Assembly (NCBI RefSeq): GCF_047324175.1
Contig: NZ_CP178732.1
Span: 1,860,001-1,924,000 of the forward strand
DNA: 64,000 nt
Direction of reading: 5' to 3'
Source: Acerihabitans sp015654925
GTDB taxonomy: Bacteria; Pseudomonadota; Gammaproteobacteria; Enterobacterales; Enterobacteriaceae
This document shows positions 53,081 to 60,910 of this stretch, piece after piece (position 1 is the stretch's first letter; each line of letters opens with the position of its first letter). The translations under genes and the position numbers were made by a program. The notes beneath the pieces were generated by a model. That model saw only the letters and a program-made list of their open reading frames with translations, did no database searches and was not told the origin of the DNA.

Positions 53081-54076
53081 ATGGCGATTAAAGCCAATTA
53101 CGAGTCTGATCATGGAAAACGTAAAGAAATGTCCCATGAAGAATTGGGAACAATTCCCCATATGCGTTTCGAAGAGTATGCGGAAAAACTGAAACACTGC
53201 TTCACCATGAAACGGGAAAACGGAATTCTCGAAGCCCGGCTGCATACCAACGGCGACAGCCTGCAGTGGGGCGCTCCCGCGCACCAGGCTCTTCACTACT
53301 TTTTCGACTGGGCAGGCAGGGATCCGGACAACGAGGTCATCATCCTCGGGGGGACGGGCAAGGACTTTATGAAGGGCATCGGCCGGCTTGACGATAAGGG
53401 CAACTGGGGTCCGGCAACCGAATTCAACTCCGCGCCGGAAGAAGCCTGGAAGATGTATGAGTATCAATATTATGACGGTACCAACGATATCGAAGGCCAG
53501 GTATTCGATGTGGAAGTGCCCACCATCGGCGTATGGAACGGCGCCGCTTTCCATACCGATCTGGTGCTTTTCAGCGATCTTACCCTTTGCACCGAAGATG
53601 CGTGGACCACGGATATGCATTTCCGGGTCAACATGGTCCCCGGCGACGGCATCGGCATTGCCTGGCGGGAACTGATGGGCCGCAAGCGATACGCCTATGC
53701 CGAACTGACCGGCGAGATCATCACGGCCCGCAAGGCCCTCGCCCTTGGTATGGTCAACGAGATCTGTCCGGATACGGAATCCTGCTATGCGCGGGCCCAG
53801 GAGATTGCCGAACTTATCATGCGCACCGGCAGCCGCGTCACCCGCCGCATCACCACCCAGCAGCTCCGGAAAGCCTGGAAGGAAGATATCGCCAACGAGC
53901 TGCGCAACGCCTTCTCCACCGAAATGTTCGTGACCGCTACCGAACACAGCCCCCACGAAGTCAATTACTGGCACTGGGCGCACGAAGAGGCCGAACTGGT
54001 CAAGGCGGCCGAGAAAAAAGGCAAGGTCATCCGTCCGCGCGTCAACGGCGGCCAGGAAGAAGACGAAATCAAGTAA
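53081..54076 (+). CDS. Crotonase-family beta-diketone hydrolase, 6-oxocamphor hydrolase-like
   Basis: A 331-residue crotonase-fold protein preceded by AAGGAG. The segment NGAAFHTDLVLFSDL...TTDMHFRVNMVPGDG (residues 153-190) lines up with 6-oxocamphor hydrolase, whose catalytic residues, as I recall, are H122, H145 and D154; here they are H158, H180 and D189. The usual enoyl-CoA hydratase glutamates are absent. That enzyme splits a C-C bond in a cyclic 1,3-diketone by a retro-Claisen reaction. This protein is about 75 residues longer, with a polar N-terminal stretch (1-40) and a charged tail (290-331, GKVIRPRVNGGQEEDE). It leads the operon and is followed by a beta-keto acid cleavage enzyme. 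Ring opening of a diketone is inferred; the substrate is unknown. Confidence 0.82.
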   Translation: MAIKANYESDHGKRKEMSHEELGTIPHMRFEEYAEKLKHCFTMKRENGILEARLHTNGDSLQWGAPAHQALHYFFDWAGRDPDNEVIILGGTGKDFMKGIGRLDDKGNWGPATEFNSAPEEAWKMYEYQYYDGTNDIEGQVFDVEVPTIGVWNGAAFHTDLVLFSDLTLCTEDAWTTDMHFRVNMVPGDGIGIAWRELMGRKRYAYAELTGEIITARKALALGMVNEICPDTESCYARAQEIAELIMRTGSRVTRRITTQQLRKAWKEDIANELRNAFSTEMFVTATEHSPHEVNYWHWAHEEAELVKAAEKKGKVIRPRVNGGQEEDEIK

Positions 54077-54078
54077 CA

Positions 54079-54128
54079 GGCCTGTCTCCACAGGCCCGGT
54101 AACGGATGACCCGTCATCGCGGGTCATC
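54079..54128 (+). other. Two adjacent intercistronic hairpins
   Basis: GGCCTG/CAGGCC (54079-54096, loop of six) and GATGACCCG/CGGGTCATC (54105-54128, loop of six) are perfect stems just after the crotonase stop. No T-run follows, so they more likely protect or partly stop the crotonase transcript than end it fully. The remaining 54129-54333 has no recognised gene. Confidence 0.6.
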
Positions 54129-54333
54129 GGCGGTGGCGGGCCATGGGGTCGCCTGAACGGCAAACAAACCGGCGCATTGCCGATGATTATCACCGCCGCG
54201 GCGGCGTTGTTGGCGGCACGCGCGGCGCCGGCCCGTTATCGCCCGCAGCGGGGCGTTACGTCCTGGCCGCCGGTTTATCCGGGTAATGGTTAACCGGCGA
54301 AAAATTCCTACATACCGTAAGCGGGGCAGGTCC

Positions 54334-55173
54334 ATGAATACAGGGAACGACGTTATTATTTCCGCCGCATTGACAGGCGCGGTGACACCAAAAGACATCA
54401 ATGAAAATATTCCGCTGACGCCGGAAGAAATCGCCGCCGACGCTTATCGCTGCTGGCAGCGGGGCGCCGCCATCGTCCATCTCCATATGCGCGACGATGG
54501 GGGGCTGGGTACGATGGATAGCGGGAAATTTGCCGAAACCATCCGTCTGCTGCGCGCCCGCCATGACTGCGATGTGATTATCAACTGCACAACGTCCGGC
54601 GACCATCGGGCCAGCGATAAGCAGCGGCAGGAACATGTGACCAACCTGGACGGGATCGAAATGGCGTCCTGGGACGCGGGTTCCTTTAACTGGATGCCCG
54701 GCGGCGTGTTTATCAATTCCCCGCAGTTTTTAGGCGCCCTCGGTGAAGTCCTCACCGCGCGGGGCATCAAACCCGAAGTGGAAATTTTCGATGCCGGCAT
54801 GCTGGGCATCGCCGGGTATTTTGCCGAGCAGGGCAAGCTGGCCAGGCCGCTGCATTATCAATTCTGCCTCGGCGTGCCGGGGGGAATGCCCGCCACGGTG
54901 GAGAACCTGCTTTATCTCTGCGCGCACATTCCGCCCGATGCCACCTGGTCGGCGTTCGGCGTCGGCAAGGCCCATATGCCCATACTGTACGCCGCCATAG
55001 CATTAGGCGGACATATACGCGTGGGGCTGGAAGACAACGTCTATTTCAGCAAGGGCGTAAAGGCGTCCAATGCGCAGTTGGTAGAACGCGCCGCTCAGGC
55101 AATCCGCTTGTTCGGCAAAGAGGTGGCCACACCCGCACGGGCAAGAAAACTGCTGGGGCTCCGGCCGTTATAA
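54334..55173 (+). CDS. Beta-keto acid cleavage enzyme (BKACE, former DUF849)
   Basis: A 279-residue TIM-barrel enzyme of the Kce family. Zinc ligands H49 and H51 lie in VHLHMRD, the third ligand region is VGLEDN, and NCTTSGD and GVPGGMPAT line the pocket. Known members react a beta-keto acid with acetyl-CoA to give acetoacetate and a new CoA ester (for example 3-keto-5-aminohexanoate or, in phloroglucinol use, triacetate). The start at 54334 follows GGCAGG; longer frames are not family-like. Thiolase and CoA-transferase genes follow at once, which fits acetoacetate as product. Confidence 0.92.
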   Translation: MNTGNDVIISAALTGAVTPKDINENIPLTPEEIAADAYRCWQRGAAIVHLHMRDDGGLGTMDSGKFAETIRLLRARHDCDVIINCTTSGDHRASDKQRQEHVTNLDGIEMASWDAGSFNWMPGGVFINSPQFLGALGEVLTARGIKPEVEIFDAGMLGIAGYFAEQGKLARPLHYQFCLGVPGGMPATVENLLYLCAHIPPDATWSAFGVGKAHMPILYAAIALGGHIRVGLEDNVYFSKGVKASNAQLVERAAQAIRLFGKEVATPARARKLLGLRPL

Positions 55174-55231
55174 ACCAGGCCATCCCCGGCCCCATCCCGC
55201 GGGTCTCGCAGGCATGTAAAAGAAGGTGGTT

Positions 55232-56401
55232 ATGAGAGAAGCAGTCATAGTATCGGCGGTGCGTACCCCGGTAGGCAAATGCCGCGGCGCATTGGCGCCG
55301 GTACCGGCGCATATCCTGGGCGCCCTTGCCGTCAAAGAAGCGGTGGCCCGCGCCAACATCGAGCCGGCTAGCATTGATGATGTGATTTTTGCCAACCTGA
55401 TGAATAACGAAATCAATAATATGGGCCGCATGGCGGCGTTGGAGGCCGGGCTGCCGGTTTCCGTGCCGGGGATAACACTGGATCGCCAATGCGCCGCGTC
55501 GCTGAACGCGCTGGCCTACGGGGCCATCCAGATCATGGCCGGTTTCGCCGACATTATTATCGCCGGCGGGGTGGAAAGCGATTCCCGCCGCACCTGGTCG
55601 CTGGAAAAAACCGACAGCGCCTATTCGGTACAGCCGCCGCGGTTCGTGGATATCCATACGTCTCCGGATAGCCTGGGCAATCCGCCCATGGGCATCACCG
55701 CCGAAAACGTGGCCGCCAAATATGGCTTGTCCCGCCGCCAGCTCGACGAGTTCGCGCTGCGCAGCCACCGGTTGGCCAGCGCCGCGTGGCGGGAGGGCCG
55801 GTTTGACGCACAGATCGTGCCGGTGCCCGTAACCGATAAAAAAGGCCGGCAAACGCCGGTATCCCGCGACGAACCGCTGCGCCCCGATTGTTCCCTGGAA
55901 GCCCTGGCTTCCCTGCGGCCCAGTTTCAAAGCGGACGGCGTGGTGACCGCCGGCAACAGCTCGCCCATGAGCGACGGCGCGGGGGCCATGGTGCTGATGG
56001 AACGCTCGCTGGCGGAAAAAAACGGCCGCGAGATCCTGGGCGTATTTCGCGGCTATGCGGCGGCGGGAGTGGACCCCGACCTGATGGGGCTGGGGCCGGT
56101 TCCCGCCACCGCCAAGCTATTGAAACAGGCGGGTCTGGCGGTGAACGATATCGATTTATGGGAGTTGAACGAGGCGTTCGCCGCCCAATCCCTGGCCTGC
56201 ATCCGGGAAATCGGTATGGACCCCGCGCGGGTCAATCCCAATGGCGGCGCTATCGCCCTGGGGCATCCGCTGGCGGGCACCGGGGCGATCCTTACCGCGA
56301 AAACCCTGTATGAAATGAAACGCCGCAACCTGCACAACGCCGTTATCGCCTTCTGCGTCGGTGGCGGCCAGGGCGTGGCGGTATTGCTGACGAGGAATTA
56401 A
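55232..56401 (+). CDS. Thiolase (acetyl-CoA acyltransferase)
   Basis: A 389-residue thiolase with the nucleophile in LDRQCAASLNALA, ELNEAFAAQ, the GHPLAGTGA histidine motif and the CVGGGQG cysteine. The start at 55232 (MREAVIVSAVRTPVG) follows AAGG by six to seven bases. Compared with the second thiolase at 59436, the CAASL and HPLAGTG motifs are those of the degradative branch, so it may cleave a longer 3-ketoacyl-CoA. The CoA-transferase A gene begins two bases later. Confidence 0.93.
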   Translation: MREAVIVSAVRTPVGKCRGALAPVPAHILGALAVKEAVARANIEPASIDDVIFANLMNNEINNMGRMAALEAGLPVSVPGITLDRQCAASLNALAYGAIQIMAGFADIIIAGGVESDSRRTWSLEKTDSAYSVQPPRFVDIHTSPDSLGNPPMGITAENVAAKYGLSRRQLDEFALRSHRLASAAWREGRFDAQIVPVPVTDKKGRQTPVSRDEPLRPDCSLEALASLRPSFKADGVVTAGNSSPMSDGAGAMVLMERSLAEKNGREILGVFRGYAAAGVDPDLMGLGPVPATAKLLKQAGLAVNDIDLWELNEAFAAQSLACIREIGMDPARVNPNGGAIALGHPLAGTGAILTAKTLYEMKRRNLHNAVIAFCVGGGQGVAVLLTRN

Positions 56402-56403
56402 TC

Positions 56404-57069
56404 ATGCCGGGAAAATATACCTCAGCCGAAGAAATCACCCGCCTTTTTCAAGACGGCCAGACGCTGATTTGCGGCGGGTTCGCCAATTGCGGCGTCCCCA
56501 ATCGCCTGATCCAATGCGCGATCGACAGCGGCGCCAGGCACTTCACGCTGATCGCCAACGATTCCGGCGACGCCGATCTCACCATCGGCCGCCTGATTCA
56601 TCACGGTCTGGTGGATAAGCTTATCGCCTCCCATATCGGCCGCAATACCGAAACCGTGGCGCTGGTGGAGGCCGGCAAAATCCAACTGGAACTGGTGCCC
56701 CAGGGCAGCCTGGCGGAGCGGATACGCTGCGGCGGTTCGGGATTGGGGGGCGTTTTGACCAAAACCGGCCTGGGCACCGTGGTGGAGGAGGGCAAGCACC
56801 GGGTGGTGGTGGACGGCGAGCTGTTTTTGCTGGAAACCGCGCTGCGGGCGGATATCGCCCTGGTGCGCGCCCGTACCGCCGATCCGCTGGGCAACCTGAC
56901 CTATCGCGGCACCATGCGCAACTTCAATCCCCTGGTGGCCAAGGCGGCGCAGGTGACCCTGGTGGACGCGGACATGCTGGTGGATCTGGATGAATACGGC
57001 GTGGATCGCATCGTTACCCCCGGCGTCTATGTGGACAAGATCCTGGCAACGCAAGGAGAAAACCAATGA
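56404..57069 (+). CDS. 3-oxoacid CoA-transferase subunit A (AtoD type)
   Basis: A 221-residue family I CoA-transferase alpha subunit with LICGGFANCGVPNRLI near the start and NPLVAKAAQVTLVDAD. It pairs with the B subunit encoded next (four-base overlap). The pair moves CoA from an acyl-CoA to acetoacetate or another 3-oxo acid, the natural step after BKACE. Confidence 0.93.
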   Translation: MPGKYTSAEEITRLFQDGQTLICGGFANCGVPNRLIQCAIDSGARHFTLIANDSGDADLTIGRLIHHGLVDKLIASHIGRNTETVALVEAGKIQLELVPQGSLAERIRCGGSGLGGVLTKTGLGTVVEEGKHRVVVDGELFLLETALRADIALVRARTADPLGNLTYRGTMRNFNPLVAKAAQVTLVDADMLVDLDEYGVDRIVTPGVYVDKILATQGENQ

Positions 57070-57710
57070 ATGCCCGTAACAGGATAGCAAAACGCGCCGC
57101 AGGATATTTTTCCGCCGGCGATGTGGTCAATCTGGGCATCGGCATTCCCAGCCTGTGCGGCGACTATGCGGCGCCCGGCGTGATGTTCCATACCGAAAAC
57201 GGTTTGGTGGGTATGGGCCCGCTGACCGCGGGACCGCTGGCGGTGGAAGGGTTCTGCAATGCCACCGGCATGCGTTTTGCGCCGGTGCCCGGCGCCAGTT
57301 CATTCGACAGCGCGGAATCTTTCGGGCTGGTCCGTTCCGGCAAATTGGCGGCCTCGGTGCTGGGGGCCCTGCAGGTGGCGCAAAACGGCGATCTGGCCAA
57401 TTGGGCGCAGCCCGGCCGGGTGTTCGGCATGGGCGGGGCGATGGATCTGGTGAACGGCGCCCGGCGGGTCATTATCACCATGGAGCTCTGCGCCAAAGAC
57501 GGCGCGCGGAAAATCGTCAACGCCTGCAGCTATCCCCTGACGGGCAAACGCTGCGTCAATCATATCGTCACCGAACAGTGCGTGATTGATGTTACCGAAG
57601 AAGGACTGGTGCTGGTGGAACTGTTGGCGGGATTGACCCCTGAAGACATCCAGCGCCAGGTCGAGCCCCGGCTGATTGTGGCCGATTGCTTGAAAATCAT
57701 GGAGATATAA
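57066..57710 (+). CDS. 3-oxoacid CoA-transferase subunit B (AtoA type)
   Basis: A 214-residue beta subunit. The catalytic glutamate sits in HTENGLVGMGPL, and GGAMDLVNGARRVI is the family motif. The ATG at 57066 overlaps the A subunit stop (ATGA). The next gene, an MFS carrier, starts 13 bases later. Confidence 0.94.
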   Translation: MNARNRIAKRAAGYFSAGDVVNLGIGIPSLCGDYAAPGVMFHTENGLVGMGPLTAGPLAVEGFCNATGMRFAPVPGASSFDSAESFGLVRSGKLAASVLGALQVAQNGDLANWAQPGRVFGMGGAMDLVNGARRVIITMELCAKDGARKIVNACSYPLTGKRCVNHIVTEQCVIDVTEEGLVLVELLAGLTPEDIQRQVEPRLIVADCLKIMEI

Positions 57711-57723
57711 TCTCAGGAGACCC

Positions 57724-59235
57724 GTGAAAAATGACGTTTTAGGCAAATTTGCGCTGGATTACGACGCGGGCGATAACGCCGCGGCCGGGTCGGAATATTG
57801 GCAAACGTGCGGAACATCCGATAAACCCACTACGCATCCCCGGGCGGGCCCGGCCGCGTACAACGAGCTTACCACTATGACTGGGCAAGACAAAAACCTG
57901 GCGCTGCCGCAGAAGACTCTCGATCTTGCTACCGGGGGGGACGATCATCTTTCCGCTACCAAAAGTAGTTTTGGGCCCCATGGATGGACCATTATTTTTT
58001 TCCAGGCCCTGATGTTCTGGCTTGCCGCCGGCGCCGTGACCCACGGTCTGAATGTGATTCTGCCCGCCTTGTCCAAAACCTTTAACCTGGATTACAACGC
58101 GCTGCTGGCGCTGGCGACCCCCGCCTCCTGGGCCTCAATCCTGGCGGGACCCCTGTGCGCCAAACTGTGTGAAAAGAAGGGGCCCAAATTCAATATCGTT
58201 TTCTGCCTTATCGCCTGCGGCCTGTGTTTCGGCCTGCTGGGCTCCTGGGGGACGCTGACCGGGTTCACCGTACTGTTTGCCGGGGTCTGTTTTTTCGGCA
58301 CCGGTTTCGCGTATATGGGCGGAACCGCGCTTATCGCCAACTGGTTTATCCGTAAACAGGGCCTGGCGCTGGGCTGGTGCACCATGGGACAGACCTTTTC
58401 CAGCGCCTTTTTCGTGCCGGTGCTGGCCGGTTTTTTCTCATGGTTCGGCGTTCATAACGGATTTTGGGGCGTGTCGCTGTTGATGTTCGCCACCGCGCTG
58501 CTGGTGGCGCTATTTGCCGCCAACAAACCGGAAGATATCGGCTGTGCGCCGGACAATGCGCCCATTACCGCCGAGGAGCTGGCCGAACGGATTCGCGCGC
58601 ATAACGACTATATTTGCCCGGTCACCACCGGTCAATTGCTGCGCATGAAGGACGTCTGGTTCATGGGCATCGCCACCGGCGGTATCTATATCATGCTGGT
58701 GGGGGTGGTGAGCCAGATTGTGCCCCGGTTGATGGGCATGGGATTTGAACTGGGCACCGCCATCTTTTATATGACCCTTTCGGCGCTGTTCGGCACCTTT
58801 GGCGCCTATGGCTGGGGTTGGCTCAACCAAAAAGTGGGAATTAAAGCGGCCATCATGATTTACACCCTGTGGTGGATGGCGTCGGTGGCGATCAATATCT
58901 TCCAGTTCAACGCGCTGACCCTGTGGCTTTCTCTGCTGATGATCGGTTTTAGCCTGGCGGGCGCCACCAATTTAAGCACCGCCCTGATCGCCACTAAATT
59001 TCCGCGCAGAGCCTATATCCGGGCCATCGGCATTATCGCGCCCATCCAGTCCATTGTGCGCTGTTTCGCCTTTTCCATCCTGGCGGCGGGATTGACCTAT
59101 CTGGGGGGATATGCCGGCGCTTATCTCCTGCTGGTGGCGGTAGGCGCCGTGACGTTGATTTTGATTTGGCAAACCGATGTGACGCCAATAGGAAACTTGC
59201 CGCCAGCATCCGGCGAACAACCCGGCATTGGTTAA
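57724..59235 (+). CDS. MFS transporter, OFA/monocarboxylate type
   Basis: A 503-residue carrier with 12 predicted helices from about residue 85. NWFIRKQGLALGWCTMGQT is the signature loop of the oxalate:formate antiporter/MCT group, pointing to an organic acid as cargo. The GTG at 57724 has a strong AGGAGA four bases upstream; an ATG at 57877 would give a more normal N-terminus but has no ribosome site. With the GTG start, the first 80 residues form an unusually long hydrophilic tail. In this operon it may import the starting compound. Confidence 0.88.
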   Translation: MKNDVLGKFALDYDAGDNAAAGSEYWQTCGTSDKPTTHPRAGPAAYNELTTMTGQDKNLALPQKTLDLATGGDDHLSATKSSFGPHGWTIIFFQALMFWLAAGAVTHGLNVILPALSKTFNLDYNALLALATPASWASILAGPLCAKLCEKKGPKFNIVFCLIACGLCFGLLGSWGTLTGFTVLFAGVCFFGTGFAYMGGTALIANWFIRKQGLALGWCTMGQTFSSAFFVPVLAGFFSWFGVHNGFWGVSLLMFATALLVALFAANKPEDIGCAPDNAPITAEELAERIRAHNDYICPVTTGQLLRMKDVWFMGIATGGIYIMLVGVVSQIVPRLMGMGFELGTAIFYMTLSALFGTFGAYGWGWLNQKVGIKAAIMIYTLWWMASVAINIFQFNALTLWLSLLMIGFSLAGATNLSTALIATKFPRRAYIRAIGIIAPIQSIVRCFAFSILAAGLTYLGGYAGAYLLLVAVGAVTLILIWQTDVTPIGNLPPASGEQPGIG

Positions 59236-59335
59236 CGGAGGAACACGCGTCAAATAAAATTCTTTCCGAACCGGGACATTATGCTGTTTATCAAACAGAG
59301 TATTAAAACGCCGGAAATAATAACGGCAGCGCTTA

Positions 59336-59349
59336 TTTATCCGGATAAA
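59336..59349. promoter_or_regulatory. Perfect 14-base palindrome before the second thiolase
   Basis: TTTATCCGGATAAA lies in the 200-base gap 59236-59435, 87 bases upstream of the thiolase start. It could be an operator; I see no clear promoter around it. Confidence 0.35.
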
Positions 59350-59435
59350 AGCGGGCGCTGATTAAATAATAACAGGCATGTTTAATAAGACGGATTTTCC
59401 TGGAGTAATAAAATGAGATTCATCAGGAGGTCAAT

Positions 59436-60614
59436 ATGACGGGGATTGTTATTGCCAGCGCCGTGCGTACCCCAATCGGCAGCTTCGGCGGCGGCCTGGC
59501 GTCGCTGGCGGCCCCCCGGCTGGGCGCGCTGGTGGCGCGGGAAAGTATCAGGCGGGCGGGTATTCCGTCCGATATCATCGGCGAGGTTTTCCTGGGTAAT
59601 GTCCTGCAGGCGGGATTGGGCCAAAACCCGGCCCGCCAGGCGATGCTGCATGCCGGCATTGATGAAAAAACCCCGGCGGCCACCGTGAATGTTGTCTGTG
59701 GTTCCGGCCTGAAAAGCGTGATCCTGGCGTCTCAGGTTATCGCCGCGGGCGATGCGCAGATTGTCCTGGCGGGGGGAATGGAAAATATGTCGGCGGCCCC
59801 CTATCTGCTGGATAAAGCCCGGTGGGGCTACCGGATGGGGGAAGGCACGCTTACCGACAGCATGGTGCATGACGGACTGTTTTGCAGCGTTAATCAATAC
59901 CATATGGGCATCACCGCCGAAAATGTCGCCGCCCGCCATAATATCAGCCGGCAGGAGCAGGATAACATCGCCTTGCGTTCGCAGCGGCGGGCGGTGGCGG
60001 CCATTGACGACGGCGCGTTTCGCAAGGAAATCCTGCCGGTCATCCTGCACGGCAAAAAAGGCGACATTATTTTCGATACGGACGAGTATCCCCGCCGGGA
60101 TGCCAGCGCCGAGGGCCTGGCCAGTCTGCGTCCGGCCTTTACGCCTGAGGGCAGCGTCACGGCGGGCAATGCCTCCGGCATCAATGACGGCGCGGCGGCG
60201 CTGGTGGTAATGAGCGAAGCCCGGGCCTGCTCGCTGGGTATCCGGCCGCTGGCGCGGATTCGCGGTTATGCCACCTGCGGCGTCGATCCGGCTTTTATGG
60301 GCATCGGGCCGGTACCGGCGGTACGCGCGGCGCTGAAGAAGGCCGGTCTTGGCATCGGTGATATTGACCTGATCGAGGCCAATGAAGCCTTTGCCGCACA
60401 GTTCGCCGCCGTGGGCCATGAGCTGGGGCTGGATGAGGACAAGACCAACGTCAATGGCGGCGCCATTGCCTTGGGCCATCCCATCGGCGCCTCCGGCGCC
60501 AGGATACTGGTAACGCTGTTATATGCCCTGGCGGCCCGGGACAAAACCTTCGGCCTGGCGACCCTGTGCGTCGGCGGGGGACTAGGGGTGGCGGTGGTGG
60601 TGGAACGCCTCTGA
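59436..60614 (+). CDS. Acetyl-CoA acetyltransferase (AtoB-like thiolase)
   Basis: A 392-residue biosynthetic-type thiolase with NVVCGSGLKS (nucleophile), EANEAFAAQ, GHPIGASGA and CVGGGLG. AGGAGG lies six bases before the ATG. Acetoacetyl-CoA to two acetyl-CoA is the likely reaction, the last step after BKACE and CoA-transferase. A 200-base gap separates it from the rest of the operon, so it may have its own promoter. Confidence 0.93.
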   Translation: MTGIVIASAVRTPIGSFGGGLASLAAPRLGALVARESIRRAGIPSDIIGEVFLGNVLQAGLGQNPARQAMLHAGIDEKTPAATVNVVCGSGLKSVILASQVIAAGDAQIVLAGGMENMSAAPYLLDKARWGYRMGEGTLTDSMVHDGLFCSVNQYHMGITAENVAARHNISRQEQDNIALRSQRRAVAAIDDGAFRKEILPVILHGKKGDIIFDTDEYPRRDASAEGLASLRPAFTPEGSVTAGNASGINDGAAALVVMSEARACSLGIRPLARIRGYATCGVDPAFMGIGPVPAVRAALKKAGLGIGDIDLIEANEAFAAQFAAVGHELGLDEDKTNVNGGAIALGHPIGASGARILVTLLYALAARDKTFGLATLCVGGGLGVAVVVERL

Positions 60615-60652
60615 CATGCGTCTTACCGACAAAGGGGCGGATCGTTAATTCA

Positions 60653-60682
60653 TCAATGCATTAAAAATACAAAAATGCATGA
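60653..60682. promoter_or_regulatory. Inverted repeat, possible enhancer site
   Basis: TCAATGCATT (60653-60662) and AATGCATGA (60674-60682) form an inverted repeat with a one-base bulge. It lies about 200 bases upstream of the sigma-54 start site, a usual distance for a bacterial enhancer-binding protein. Confidence 0.45.
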
Positions 60683-60850
60683 TTACTATTTTTGCGGGCT
60701 CATTTTACATCCCGATTTTAACGATACCTTTTATAACCAGGATTAACACCCGACATAATAAGCGGGGTGAAGTTGGAAATAACGTGTAATTAGGCTAATT
60801 GCAATCATTTTTACCTTATGCGCCCAATAAAATCGGACGTGGATTAATAT

Positions 60851-60866
60851 TGGCACCAACTTTGCT
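60851..60866 (+). promoter_or_regulatory. Sigma-54 promoter of the reductase operon
   Basis: TGGCAC-N5-TTGCT (60851-60866) matches the -24/-12 consensus at every conserved base, with the GG and GC at correct spacing. Transcription should start near 60877, leaving a leader of about 34 bases before the flavoprotein ATG. Confidence 0.8.
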
Positions 60867-60910
60867 CAATATCGTTGGTTGATAAATTTATATAAGCGGA
60901 TCGATATTCT

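Noticed and set aside
60780..60910. Search for an FNR or CRP site before the periplasmic reductase
   Set aside because: No TTGAT-N4-ATCAA or TGTGA-N6-TCACA pattern is present; the sigma-54 elements explain the region better.
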